From a bacterium (GTDB taxonomy: Bacteria > Electryoneota > RPQS01): 32,114 nt of DNA. Positions 1 through 9,178 of the stretch are shown piece after piece. Position 1 is the first letter of the stretch. The number at the start of each line of letters is the position of its first letter. The translations under genes were made by a program, and so were the position numbers. Below the pieces are notes generated by a model. It did no database searches and was not told the origin of the DNA. It worked only from the letters and a program-made list of their open reading frames with translations. The stretch is taken from positions 1 to 32,114 of the forward strand of contig JAHIZR010000060.1 of the NCBI GenBank assembly GCA_018814465.1, in the 5' to 3' direction.

Positions 1-15
1 GAGAAGATGGATATG

Positions 16-43
16 AAAGCCCTCGGTTGAGATCGGGGGCTTT
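16..43 (+). terminator. Family B terminator hairpin, copy B0
   Basis: AAAGCCCTCG pairs with CGGGGGCTTT across an 8-base loop, with one G-T pair, and a short T run follows. It is nearly the same as the second hairpin of the copies at 3863 and 24505. It probably ends a plus-strand gene lying left of the window. Confidence 0.6.
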
Positions 44-142
44 TAATGTTTGAATGAAGCGGGATTTCGGGTAATCAGTCGCGTACTAATATTTTCTTCC
101 CACTACCCACCCCAGTAAGCGAGTACTCGCGCTTATAAATTT

Positions 143-215
143 GTTCCGGCAGGGTACCGTGCCCGAAAATTCTCGTATTGTCGGAGCTGTTCGGCGCTTA
201 GAGCCTGCGCGGCGG
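143..215 (+). repeat. Family A structured repeat, copy A1 (degenerate)
   Basis: It starts GTTCCGGCAGG and ends GCCTGCGCGG. The outer helix GCAGG/CCTGC is kept with a one-base bulge, here G instead of the usual T. The inner helix has decayed. The loop resembles that of copy A3, sharing CTCGTA and TTCGGCGCTTA. Confidence 0.7.
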
Positions 216-252
216 GAAGGTAAAATCTGAAGGAAGAGACCCCCCTTTTGTC

Positions 253-300
253 CCCCCGTGAACGGGGGGAGAATATGAAAGCCCTCGGGCGTGTGCGGGC
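253..300 (+). repeat. Family B double hairpin, copy B1 (broken)
   Basis: The first hairpin, CCCCCCG-TGAA-CGGGGGG, is intact. The second starts AAAGCCCTCG but lacks its matching CGAGGGCTTT arm, so this copy probably does not terminate transcription well. Confidence 0.55.
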
Positions 301-338
301 ACCCACCACGGCGAAGCAGACGGAGGGTGATTCAGAGG

Positions 339-366
339 TTGATTAGATGCTGGATTTTACTATATT
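339..366 (+). promoter_or_regulatory. Candidate metE promoter
   Basis: TTGATT and TATATT are separated by 16 bases, close to the sigma-70 pattern. Transcription would start near 373, just before the hairpin pair at 379-404, leaving a leader of about 105 nt. This is assigned by pattern only. Confidence 0.35.
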
Positions 367-378
367 AGTAAGGTTATA

Positions 379-404
379 GGTGGATTTTCCACCGGGGACG
401 GTGG
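379..404 (+). promoter_or_regulatory. Two mutually exclusive hairpins in the metE leader
   Basis: GGTGGA-TTT-TCCACC (379-393) and CCACCG-GGGA-CGGTGG (389-404) each form six base pairs but share the central CCACC, so only one can form at a time. The second has a GNRA-type loop. This resembles an attenuator or translational switch, though no T run or known ligand-binding core is seen. It may instead be a decayed short repeat, since family S also has a GGGGAC loop. Confidence 0.35.
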
Positions 405-477
405 GAGGTAGTAAATATAACTGTAAGTATTTGTATATATAAGTAATTAGAATTAGATCAGCAGGAGTTGACAGAAA

Positions 478-2775
478 ATGGCACTGGCCACGAATTTAGG
501 ATTTCCGCGGATTGGACCGAAGCGCGAACTGAAAAAGGCGGTGGAAAGCTACTGGGCGGGCAGGATTAATCGCGAAGAGTTGATGAACACGGCGGCGGAA
601 ATTCGGCAGGGAAACTGGAAACTGCAGCAAGAGTCAGGGCTGGACTATGTGCCATGCGGGGACTTCTCATATTATGACCATATGCTGGATACGATCGCGA
701 TGGCGGGAGCCGTGCCGGAACGCTACGGCTGGTCAGGCGGGGACGTCGACCTCGAAACTTATTTTGCGATGGCGCGCGGGATTCAGTCGAAGGGGAAAGA
801 CGGGCTGGATGCGCCGGCGATGGAGATGACAAAGTGGTTCGATACCAATTATCACTATATCGTTCCGGAATTCTCCAGCAAAACCAAGTTCAAGCTCTCG
901 TCAACGAAAGTCATTGATGAGTTCAAGGAAGCGGCAAGTCTCGGCATCAAGGCGCGTCCGGTGCTGGTCGGTCCGGTGACTTTTCTGTTATTGGGCAAGG
1001 CGCATGCGGATGACGTGAAGCCGCCGGCACTGTTAGATGATCTGCTGGAAGTTTATGTCGAAGTCTTAAAGCTGCTGCGTGAAGCCGGAGCGGAGTGGGT
1101 ACAGCTTGACGAACCGTGTCTGGTGCTGGACCTGACGAAGGAGGCGCGCGCGGCCTATCGGACCGCTTATGAAAAGCTGACGAAGGCCGTGCCGGGGCTG
1201 AAGATTCTGCTGGCGACCTATTTTGATGAGTTGCGCGAGAATATGAAGCTGGCGTTCAGTCTGCCGGTGGCGGCGGTGCATTTGGATCTGGTGCGCGCGC
1301 CGCAGCAGTTGGATGCGGCATTGAAAACGATTCCACGAAAAATGGCGCTGTCGGTGGGAGTGGTGGATGGACGGAATGTCTGGAAGACGGAATTCGACAA
1401 AGTGATCAATACGGTTCATACGGCGGCGGATGTGCTGGGAAATGAACGGGTGATGGTGGCTCCGTCGTGCTCGATGCTGCATTCGCCGGTGGATCTGAAG
1501 GCCGAAAAGAAGATGGACGGCGAGATCAAACAGTGGCTCGCTTTCGCGACGCAAAAGGTGTCTGAGATTGCTGTTATTACTAAGGCAGTCAACAAAGGGG
1601 AAGCCGCGGTAGCCGAAGAGCTGAAGGCTAACCGGGAAGCTTGCGCGAACCGTAAGACCTCGCGGAAGATTCATAACGATGCGACGAAAAAGCGTTCAGC
1701 GGCGGTAACTGACGCGATGATGAATCGCAAGTCGCCGTTTGCGGCGCGCCGCAAAGTGCAGCAGGAAGCACTGCAACTGCCGGCGTTCCCGACAACGACG
1801 ATCGGCTCTTTTCCGCAGACGCCGGAAATTCGCGCGATTCGAGCGGATTTCAAGAGTGGGAAGAAGAGCCTTGATGAATACAACGCCGCGATGAAAAAAG
1901 AGATCGAGTACGCAATCCGTTTTCAGGAAGAGATCGGCATAGATGTGCTCGTACACGGCGAAGCGGAACGGACGGATATGGTGGAGTATTTCGGGGAACG
2001 GCTGAACGGATTCGTGTTCACGACCTTCGGCTGGGTGCAGAGCTACGGCTCGCGCTGCGTGCGACCGCCGATTATTTTCGGAGATGTTTTCCGCGAGAAA
2101 CCGATGACGGTGGAGTGGGCGATTTACGCGCAATCGCTCACGAAACTGCCGGTGAAGGGCATGCTGACCGGACCGGTGACGATTCTGCAGTGGTCATTCG
2201 TGCGCGATGACCAGCCCAGAAGCGAAACCTGCCGGCAGATCGGCCTGGCGATTCGCGATGAAGTGGTGGATCTGGAGGCGGCGGGGATTCAGGTGATTCA
2301 GATTGACGAGCCGGCGATTCGTGAAGGATTGCCGCTGCGGAAGGATCGCTGGAACGAGTATCTGGAATGGGCGGTGAATTGCTTCCGGCTGTCGGCGTCT
2401 GGTGTGCGCGATGAAACGCAGATTCACACGCATATGTGCTACTCGGAGTTCAATGATATGATCGAAGCCATCGGCCGGATGGACGCGGATGTGATTTCGA
2501 TGGAGACGTCGCGTTCGCAGATGGAACTATTGCAGGCGTTCCGGGATTATAAGTACCCGAATGAGATCGGTCCGGGCGTCTATGATATTCATTCACCGCG
2601 CGTGCCCTCGGAAGCGGAGATGGAAGCGCTGCTGCGCAAAGCGTGCGAAGTTATTTCCGCCGATCAGCTCTGGGTAAATCCGGACTGCGGCTTGAAGACG
2701 CGCCGCTGGGAAGAAGTGAAGCCGTCGCTACAGCGGATGGTTTCGGCGGCGAAGAAGCTGAGGGCGAAGGGATGA
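478..2775 (+). CDS. metE: Cobalamin-independent methionine synthase MetE
   Basis: This enzyme (5-methyltetrahydropteroyltriglutamate-homocysteine methyltransferase) makes methionine in the cytoplasm by moving a methyl group from methyl-tetrahydrofolate polyglutamate to homocysteine. The protein has 765 residues, the normal length, with both barrels: the N-terminal part opens with NLGFPRIG and the catalytic C-terminal half begins near FPTTTIGSFPQT. By comparison with the E. coli enzyme the zinc ligands are all present: His652 and Cys654 (HMC), Glu676 (METSR) and Cys737 (NPDCGLKTR). AGGAG at 463-467 supports the start. It stands alone without other methionine genes. A possible promoter and switching hairpins precede it, and a heptamer-rich stretch and repeat A2 follow it. 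The family assignment is secure. Confidence 0.97.
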   Translation: MALATNLGFPRIGPKRELKKAVESYWAGRINREELMNTAAEIRQGNWKLQQESGLDYVPCGDFSYYDHMLDTIAMAGAVPERYGWSGGDVDLETYFAMARGIQSKGKDGLDAPAMEMTKWFDTNYHYIVPEFSSKTKFKLSSTKVIDEFKEAASLGIKARPVLVGPVTFLLLGKAHADDVKPPALLDDLLEVYVEVLKLLREAGAEWVQLDEPCLVLDLTKEARAAYRTAYEKLTKAVPGLKILLATYFDELRENMKLAFSLPVAAVHLDLVRAPQQLDAALKTIPRKMALSVGVVDGRNVWKTEFDKVINTVHTAADVLGNERVMVAPSCSMLHSPVDLKAEKKMDGEIKQWLAFATQKVSEIAVITKAVNKGEAAVAEELKANREACANRKTSRKIHNDATKKRSAAVTDAMMNRKSPFAARRKVQQEALQLPAFPTTTIGSFPQTPEIRAIRADFKSGKKSLDEYNAAMKKEIEYAIRFQEEIGIDVLVHGEAERTDMVEYFGERLNGFVFTTFGWVQSYGSRCVRPPIIFGDVFREKPMTVEWAIYAQSLTKLPVKGMLTGPVTILQWSFVRDDQPRSETCRQIGLAIRDEVVDLEAAGIQVIQIDEPAIREGLPLRKDRWNEYLEWAVNCFRLSASGVRDETQIHTHMCYSEFNDMIEAIGRMDADVISMETSRSQMELLQAFRDYKYPNEIGPGVYDIHSPRVPSEAEMEALLRKACEVISADQLWVNPDCGLKTRRWEEVKPSLQRMVSAAKKLRAKG

Positions 2776-2820
2776 GGGAAGAAAGAAGAAGGATGAAGGA
2801 TGAGGGATGAGGGATGAAAG
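2772..2820 (+). repeat. Short GGATGA(A/G) tandem repeats after metE
   Basis: Right after the stop codon there are about four imperfect copies of the heptamer GGATGA(A/G). A similar purine-rich stretch follows the carboxypeptidase stop at 11370. Confidence 0.6.
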
Positions 2821-2852
2821 GAAGCACCTTCCTCTATAACTATCTAAAATAT

Positions 2853-2925
2853 GATTCCGGCCGGGTTGCGCACTTCCACTCGCTCGTTTACAGGAAGTAT
2901 TCTGTGCTTAACCCGGCTCGGCGAG
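2853..2925 (+). repeat. Family A structured repeat, copy A2
   Basis: This is one of the best copies. The left arm CCGGCCGGGTTGCGCAC (2857-2873) pairs with the right arm TGTGCTTAACCCGGCTCGG (2903-2921). The pairing leaves one bulged T in the right arm and one C-T mismatch. The element lies between metE and the universal stress gene. It is non-coding, and ORFs crossing it are artefacts. Confidence 0.8.
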
Positions 2926-3002
2926 CCTTTTCGCCAATTCTCCTATGATAATCAGGGGATACGATCCGGTAGAGATTATTATCAACAAAGATAGAATGGA
3001 AC

Positions 3003-3842
3003 ATGAGTAAACGAATTATTGTCGGACTGGACGGAAGCCTGTTCGCGGAAGCGGCGATGGACGCAGCGATCGATCGCGCGTCGCGCTGCGATGGTACGAT
3101 CGTCGGAGTCGCGGTGATCGATCAACCGGGGATCGAGCATTCCGAAGCCGGCGCGGGAGCCGGAGCGGCTTACTTTGCGAGAGACATCATCGACAAGAAG
3201 ATGTCCGAGGCATTGGCGAAGACGCGCGATTTATTGATTCACTTTGCGGACCGGTGCCGAACAGCGGAAGTCAAATATGAGCTGGCCCGCGAGGAAGGAG
3301 TGCCGTTCGATGCGTTGGTGGAATACGGCAGGGCGAGCGATATGATGATCGTCGGTCAGCATACGCACTTTCAATATGACACGGATGCGCGGCCCGGGGG
3401 GACGGTGAAGCGGTTGATGAATCATCCGGTCGTGCCCGTGCTGGCGGTTCCGGAGAAATGGATCGCACCGCAGCACGTGATCATTGCTTATGACAGTTCG
3501 ATCCATACGACACGGGCAATGCGGGCGTTTGTGCATCAACAGAATATCGTTCCGTTCGCCGAAGATGTAACGCTGCTTTATGTCAATGACGAGGATGTAG
3601 ACGCAGTTATCCGGCATGAACTTGATTTGGCTGAGAAGTATTTGCGCGCGCACGGATTGAAAGTAAGCAGGATGAGCCGAAAGGGGAAGGTGGGGCGGCT
3701 ATTAGTGGAAGCCGCGCAGGAATTCAATCCCTGCATGATCGTGATGGGGTCCTCGCGGCAGAGTTGGTTGACGGAGCTGTTGAGCGGATCGGTGGAGGAG
3801 CAGCTGATTAAGCACAGTATCCCGGTGTTTGTGTTCGAATAG
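3003..3842 (+). CDS. Universal stress protein with two UspA domains
   Basis: The 279-residue protein has two tandem UspA-like alpha/beta domains, roughly residues 1-155 and 160-279, an arrangement like UspE. Each domain opens with a hydrophobic strand ending in Asp (IIVGLDGS and VIIAYDSS). The ATP-binding consensus G-x2-G-x9-G(S/T) is incomplete in both: the second domain has GSSRQSWLTELLSGS with Arg at the second Gly, and the first domain (VGQHTHF) is further off. Nucleotide binding is therefore doubtful. The role is inferred from family only: a cytoplasmic stress or energy-state protein. No strong ribosome binding site precedes the ATG. A family B double-hairpin terminator follows 20 bases after the stop. 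Confidence 0.88.
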   Translation: MSKRIIVGLDGSLFAEAAMDAAIDRASRCDGTIVGVAVIDQPGIEHSEAGAGAGAAYFARDIIDKKMSEALAKTRDLLIHFADRCRTAEVKYELAREEGVPFDALVEYGRASDMMIVGQHTHFQYDTDARPGGTVKRLMNHPVVPVLAVPEKWIAPQHVIIAYDSSIHTTRAMRAFVHQQNIVPFAEDVTLLYVNDEDVDAVIRHELDLAEKYLRAHGLKVSRMSRKGKVGRLLVEAAQEFNPCMIVMGSSRQSWLTELLSGSVEEQLIKHSIPVFVFE

Positions 3843-3862
3843 AAGAGATTATTTCCCTTGAT

Positions 3863-3916
3863 CCCTCCGTGAACGGAGGGAGATAAAGAAAGCCCTCGGT
3901 GAAGATCGAGGGCTTT
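3863..3916 (+). terminator. Family B double-hairpin terminator, copy B2
   Basis: The first hairpin is CCCTCCG-TGAA-CGGAGGG (3863-3880). The second pairs AAAGCCCTCG with CGAGGGCTTT (3889-3916) around an 8-base loop and is followed by AATTTTT. It sits directly after the stress gene, where a rho-independent terminator is expected. Related copies are at 16, 253 and 24505. Confidence 0.8.
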
Positions 3917-4010
3917 AATTTTTGAGTGAAGCAGGAGTCCGGATAATCTATTCGCGACACGCGGGAGCGTGCTGCTTAGTACTGAATGACATTAGGTAGG
4001 CTCGCGTGAA

Positions 4011-4085
4011 GATTCCGGCAGGGTTGCGCGCCTACTTGAATCTCGTAATGGAAAAGATGTTCGGCGCTTAACCCTGCTCGGCGGA
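4011..4085 (+). repeat. Family A structured repeat, copy A3
   Basis: The left arm CCGGCAGGGTTGCGCGCC pairs with GGCGCTTAACCCTGCTCGG. Compared with A2, the C-G pair in the outer helix becomes A-T (GCAGGG/CCCTGC) and an A-T pair in the inner helix becomes G-C. Both changes preserve pairing, and the bulged T is kept. It lies between the 3' ends of two convergent genes. Confidence 0.8.
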
Positions 4086-4164
4086 TTTCTTGACGATTAC
4101 GCTCCAACCTTTTGTTCGTCGGCACTAATACTCTGTTTCCCCTATGACAATTGGAGGCGATGCT

Positions 4165-7100
4165 CTATTCGGGAGGGGGAGTGGAATCCGCGATAATCAG
4201 GAAGAATTTCAGATCTTCCTCCGAGATCTGGTGGACATAGAATGTGTCAGAAGTCGTCGTTATTCTGGTGGACGCATCGGGAATGAAATTAAGCGAGTCG
4301 CCCATGTATACATGGTAGCTCTGCGCATCCACAGCAGGCTGCCAGCGCAGAATCAAGTCCGTGTCTGCGACCGCGAGGGTTAAATTCTGAGGCGGATCGG
4401 GGATCAGGATGAAATCAAATTCATCCGCGCCAATGTCGGGAGGATTGCCTCTGGTTTGACCGTCAATATCAACAGTGACGGGAACACTTTCGTCACCAAG
4501 ATCGTCGAAGTCGGGGAAGGAATCGTCTATGTGCAGATCTTCAGCGCTCAGAAAACGCGGATCCAGCGAAACACTGTTCAAATCATAGCCGGTGCTCTGC
4601 CATTCGCTGAGAGTCGGGTACTCCGTGGTACCGACAGCGCCGATTTGAAACAACGGAGAGGTTCCGTAGAGGTTGTTGTAGTCGGAACTCTGCGCGCCGC
4701 CGCCGAGCGCATAGATGCCGCGGGAAGCAACATCCGATTCCAGAGAGACGATGTTGTTATTGCGGATGTCATTGTCGCTGCCGGCGAAGATCAGGATGCC
4801 TGAGATTTCATTCGGGGACGGAGACTCATCGATCAGAATGGAGTTATGATAGATATAACTTGCGCCGACGGATAAATAGATGCCGGCGATTTTCAGCGAC
4901 TGCACGGCGGAGAAATCATAGATGAAATTGTTATAAGCCGTGACGACGCCGCCTGCCGCCGGTGAACTGTAGATGCCGACGGCGCGGTTGGTGACACTGC
5001 CCGAAGCATCGGCGAAACCGTGAATCCGATTGCCGCAGATCTCGACCGAACCGCCGCTGTTCAGGTGGGTGACGAAGATTCCATAACAGACAGCGGAAAG
5101 AGTCGAGGAAGATCCGGGAATGATCTCATTATCGCGGACGACGCAGTCCACCTGATCATCTATATAGATTCCGTACCTTGCATGCTGAATCACGCAATTT
5201 CCGATCTGCGTACCGTAAGCCTGAAAACCGGGTTCTTCGGCTTTCAAGGAAACGCCCGAGTAGGCGCCGGTGATCAGCACACGATCCAACGAGTTGAAAT
5301 CGCAATTCCGGATTTCAAAGCGGGCACCGAAGGATTCGATATTCGCGGAATCGGGGCCGAGTAAAGCCGCGCGGCTAAACTTGTTATGCGAGCTGTTGGT
5401 TTTAATGAGCAATGCTCCTGTACAGGAGCCCTGCGCGACGAGGTTGATACCCTCCATATCCAAATAGCAGGCGCCGTCGAGAGTGACCACCGCCTCACCC
5501 ACTGAAGCTTTGATATAGACAGAGGCGGTGTCGTCATTGGCGGGTTTGATTCGCACGGAAGCGAGAGTGGAAGATCCCGGAAGAGCGGAGATGGAAATGG
5601 ATTCGCAATAGTCGCCGGGAAAGAGTTCAATCACGACAGGATTCTGAACGCCACGGATTTCGAGAGATTGTACCGCCTGACCGAGGCTGGCGAAATCGGA
5701 CGTGCCGCCGCCAATCTGATAGGTTCCCATGAGCGGCGCTCCGGCAATGATGACTTCGAGATCCGTCCGATCATTAGCAGGAACCATATCTCCCATCAGA
5801 AGCGACCGAATCGAGAGCAGTCCGCCCAGCAGTTCGGCCTCGGGTGTGAACCAATCGAAAGCTATCACGGCGGATTCTCCAGCAAGCAACGAGACCAGTT
5901 CTTCATCCTGAACGATGTCATTAAAGAGCAACTGAACCGGGACACCGGTTTGAGCATCGCCGCCCAGATTGGTCACTTCAACACTGAATTGATAAGCAGT
6001 CAAAGCGCTGTATTGTGAGGCGGGTTCGGAAAACCAGCCGACCGAAAAATCGGCAGACGGCACGGAATAATTGTATTCGTCGGCGCCGATGTCCGGCGGA
6101 TTGTCGCGCGGTTCACCGTCGATGTCAAGCGACACCTCGGGAAGGAATTCACCGATGCCGTCGAGCGCAGAGGAATAGGGCTGAATATGCAGATCGGCCG
6201 GGGAAACGAAGCCGGGATTTTCAAACAGGCTTGTCGTATCCAGATTCCGGATTTCCGCCCACTCGGCTAACGTCTGATAGACTGAATCGATGCTAAAGAG
6301 TGCGAAAGAGAATGAATCACCCTCGCAGGGTGAATAATAGACGTTGTTTTGCGACGAGAGGGAGCCATTCTGGTATTTCCAGCAGAAGGCGCGGCTGCCG
6401 CATTCGCTGACTTCGACAGCATTATTGCGGGCATCCATGAAGGTGGAAGAACCATTTACGGAGAGCGCATAGATACCGGCGGCGCCGGGGAGACCGGACA
6501 TGCAGATACTATTATGGTAGACTTTGGAGAATCCGCTGCCGGCCTGAATGCCATAGACCGCGCCTCCGCCCGAAATGTTCCAACCGGCAATAAAATTATT
6601 ATAGATCAGTCCCATGCCATCATTCGCAGCGGAGAAGATACCATGCACATCGGCATCTCCCTGCGCGCCAGTGATGGTATTCCCTTCCACGAGTGTGCTG
6701 TCCCCCGCAAGCAGCGACGCGATATAAACGCCGTAGCCGTGATAGGTCGAGTGCTCGAAGCCGGGGGAAATCGTGTTGCGGAGGATTTCGCAGTTCTTCT
6801 GTCGGAGCAGGAAGATACTGCGAACGGAGTTGGTGATCACGCAGGATTCGATAACCGTGCTGCTGTCAGGATTTGCCGAGGAGCCGTCCAGCTTGAAGCC
6901 GTGATAGCAGTTCGACACTGTCAGATCATCGAAGCGGTTGCCGTGACAGCCGCCGCCGGTTACGCGAGCGCCGATCGTGGAAATGTCCGAGGGTGAGAAG
7001 GATTTCAGAGAGCCGTTGCAAACGGTGTTATAGCTTGCTTCGCCCTGAAGCAACAGAGCGACATTGTTGGGTTCGGCTGCTTCGATGGAAATCCCGTCAA

Positions 7101-9150
7101 GCGTGACAAAGCGTGCGCTGTCAAGAACCATCGTGGCCGGACCGGCATCGGAGATCAGCTTTACGGGGCCTTCGGTGTCGATTGATTTGCGGAATTGAAC
7201 CGGCCGGTCGGGAGCGATGCCGTTGATTCTCGGTATGACAACACTTTCATTGTAGGTCCCTGAAGCAATAAAGAATGTGACTGTGTCGGAGATTCCACGC
7301 TCGCCCAACGCCTGCATGGCAGCGGAAAAAGTCGCGAAGTCCGCATTCAGACCGCCCAGACGGTACGCTCCATGAAGCGGCTGCCCGAGTACGGAGATGA
7401 ATGTCGAAAGCGTATTGTCAGCGGGATTTTGATCATCGGGCAGGATGATTTCGACTCGCAGTTCACCGGAAGAGGGCGCAAATCCGGTTGCCCAAGTGAT
7501 CGAGAACGTGTCTGTTTCCAGAGGAAGCAGTGTGATGAGTGTTTGCGCTTGCGGATTGTCCAGATAATAAACGCGAAGCGGCACATCGGATTGGATCTGG
7601 GAGCCGCGGTTTTGAGCCACGACGTCAACACTTACATTAGAGAGTTCGGGGCAGATCGTGCAGGAGTTTGACAATTCGAGAACCGCAAAATCAGCAGGCG
7701 GGGCGGTAAATCCATATTCGTCCGCTCCCCGGTCGGGCGGCTGGCTGCGCTCATCGTCGTCGATATCGGTGAGAATGTAGGAGATGGGCGTTCCGTTCTG
7801 ATGGGCGAGTCCACCGCTGGCGGCGAGATGCAAGTCCGTTTCACCGGTGAATACAGGGTCGCCAGTCAGACTTTGAAAATCACCGCCGGAGCAGGACTGC
7901 CATGACGTCAGGTCAGGACGATCAACGTTGCCGCACTTGCCCAGGATGTAGCCGATACCCGTACCGTGAAAAATATTGAAATCCGAATTGATAATACCGG
8001 TAGGAGATTGAATGAAGATGCAGTAGGCGGCGCCGGACTGGACATTATTGAAGAGGATGTTGTTGCGAAGCTTGGCAACCAGAGACGGATTGAAGTTGTT
8101 ATGATGAACGCAGTAAGAGCCGCCGGTCGCCGAGACATCGTTGATGTAGATTGAATTCGAATAGATCTCGCACATCCCGGACGCCCAATCCAGCGCTCGA
8201 ATCTGGGAGCCGCCGGTGTTTGCGAAGCCATAGATGAAGTTATTGTATGCTCGCACGAGAGATGTTGTGGAGCCGGCGATGATCTTGACGGCAACCGCGC
8301 GTGAATTGGAGGTGACCAGATCGTGGATGCGGTTGCAGCGGACGGAGACGGTATCAGACGCGGAAAGTGTTCCGACATAGACGCCGTCGATTTCGCCGGA
8401 CAAACCCGCATTTACTTGAATCTCGCATTGCTCGATGACGAGGCGCTGCTGATGATCAAGATAGACTCCGCGCTGAACGCTGTCAATAACACAGTTGGCG
8501 ATTCTTGAATCAAGACCGGAAACGGAAGAGGAGGAAAGGTGGATGCCGTCGGCGGCGTTGATGACAGTCAGATTTTCGAGTAGGAGACTATCGCTGGCAG
8601 ATCCACGGCTCTCGACCGCATATGACGTACTGAGAGCCGTGCCGCTGCCGCGGATCACACCGTTTCCAAACGCGATGTTGGAACAGCCGTTTTCGAAGAT
8701 CAGCGCGCGTTGTCCGGGATCGCCCTGGCAGGTAACAGAGATTCCATGGAAACTGATATATGACGCTCCGGAGAAGGTAATCACACCCGTGTTGTTTGCG
8801 CCGGCGGAAGTTATAGTAACCGTGCTGTCGGGATGGGACGATACGAATTCAAGCCATGCAGCGGGAGAACTGCCTGCAACCGGAGGGAATGTCAGGGACT
8901 CTGTATAAGTGCCGGGATAGACGAAGATCGTGGTCGGACCGGAAATGCCATCAGCTGACAATGTGTCGAGTAAAGCGGCAAATGTAGGGAAGTCATCATT
9001 CCCGCCGCCGAGATCATACGTGCCGGATAACGAGAGAGTGGGGGAGGGGAGCGAGGACGGTAATGACTCTAAGCGGTCAACAGGCGCGCTAACGAGGAGG
9101 AGAGGAAACAGAATGAGACAAATGAACAGCCACTTTACGGCGGAGTTCAT
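4165..9150 (-). CDS. Secreted protein with three beta-helix modules, CARDB-like linkers and a C-terminal FN3 domain
   Basis: From ATG at 9150 the protein has 1661 residues. A signal peptide is clear (MNSAVKWLFICLILFPLLL, then VSAP). Three related modules of about 430 residues begin near residues 42 (GTYDLGGG), 593 (GAYRLGGL) and 1140 (GTYQIGGG). Each has DF.TF, then PGTY.ES, then many right-handed parallel beta-helix coils (NNFIYGF, YHNSI), and ends in PPD.GADE. The first two modules are followed by roughly 110-residue CARDB-like domains. A single FN3-like domain (PPQNLTLAVADTDL) closes the protein, which ends in STPPPE with no T9SS tail. It is presumably extracellular; the ligand is unknown. 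The track starts it at a TTG (9192), but that lies upstream of a candidate promoter. The plus-strand ORFs here are shadows. Confidence 0.85.
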   Translation of the reverse strand: MNSAVKWLFICLILFPLLLVSAPVDRLESLPSSLPSPTLSLSGTYDLGGGNDDFPTFAALLDTLSADGISGPTTIFVYPGTYTESLTFPPVAGSSPAAWLEFVSSHPDSTVTITSAGANNTGVITFSGASYISFHGISVTCQGDPGQRALIFENGCSNIAFGNGVIRGSGTALSTSYAVESRGSASDSLLLENLTVINAADGIHLSSSSVSGLDSRIANCVIDSVQRGVYLDHQQRLVIEQCEIQVNAGLSGEIDGVYVGTLSASDTVSVRCNRIHDLVTSNSRAVAVKIIAGSTTSLVRAYNNFIYGFANTGGSQIRALDWASGMCEIYSNSIYINDVSATGGSYCVHHNNFNPSLVAKLRNNILFNNVQSGAAYCIFIQSPTGIINSDFNIFHGTGIGYILGKCGNVDRPDLTSWQSCSGGDFQSLTGDPVFTGETDLHLAASGGLAHQNGTPISYILTDIDDDERSQPPDRGADEYGFTAPPADFAVLELSNSCTICPELSNVSVDVVAQNRGSQIQSDVPLRVYYLDNPQAQTLITLLPLETDTFSITWATGFAPSSGELRVEIILPDDQNPADNTLSTFISVLGQPLHGAYRLGGLNADFATFSAAMQALGERGISDTVTFFIASGTYNESVVIPRINGIAPDRPVQFRKSIDTEGPVKLISDAGPATMVLDSARFVTLDGISIEAAEPNNVALLLQGEASYNTVCNGSLKSFSPSDISTIGARVTGGGCHGNRFDDLTVSNCYHGFKLDGSSANPDSSTVIESCVITNSVRSIFLLRQKNCEILRNTISPGFEHSTYHGYGVYIASLLAGDSTLVEGNTITGAQGDADVHGIFSAANDGMGLIYNNFIAGWNISGGGAVYGIQAGSGFSKVYHNSICMSGLPGAAGIYALSVNGSSTFMDARNNAVEVSECGSRAFCWKYQNGSLSSQNNVYYSPCEGDSFSFALFSIDSVYQTLAEWAEIRNLDTTSLFENPGFVSPADLHIQPYSSALDGIGEFLPEVSLDIDGEPRDNPPDIGADEYNYSVPSADFSVGWFSEPASQYSALTAYQFSVEVTNLGGDAQTGVPVQLLFNDIVQDEELVSLLAGESAVIAFDWFTPEAELLGGLLSIRSLLMGDMVPANDRTDLEVIIAGAPLMGTYQIGGGTSDFASLGQAVQSLEIRGVQNPVVIELFPGDYCESISISALPGSSTLASVRIKPANDDTASVYIKASVGEAVVTLDGACYLDMEGINLVAQGSCTGALLIKTNSSHNKFSRAALLGPDSANIESFGARFEIRNCDFNSLDRVLITGAYSGVSLKAEEPGFQAYGTQIGNCVIQHARYGIYIDDQVDCVVRDNEIIPGSSSTLSAVCYGIFVTHLNSGGSVEICGNRIHGFADASGSVTNRAVGIYSSPAAGGVVTAYNNFIYDFSAVQSLKIAGIYLSVGASYIYHNSILIDESPSPNEISGILIFAGSDNDIRNNNIVSLESDVASRGIYALGGGAQSSDYNNLYGTSPLFQIGAVGTTEYPTLSEWQSTGYDLNSVSLDPRFLSAEDLHIDDSFPDFDDLGDESVPVTVDIDGQTRGNPPDIGADEFDFILIPDPPQNLTLAVADTDLILRWQPAVDAQSYHVYMGDSLNFIPDASTRITTTSDTFYVHQISEEDLKFFLIIADSTPPPE

Positions 9151-9178
9151 CTGAATCAAGGACGTGGATGATATTAAA

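Larger units (their letters stand above)
1..477. other. Repeat-rich intergenic region and metE leader
   Basis: I see no gene here. The region holds, in order, a family B terminator hairpin (16-43), a family A structured repeat (143-215), a degenerate family B copy (253-300), a candidate promoter (339-366) and two overlapping hairpins (379-404) before metE. Bases 1-215 are recognisably related to 3889-4085, so the block terminator plus linker plus repeat A has been duplicated. I looked for conserved SAM or cobalamin riboswitch cores because metE follows, and did not recognise one. Confidence 0.6.
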
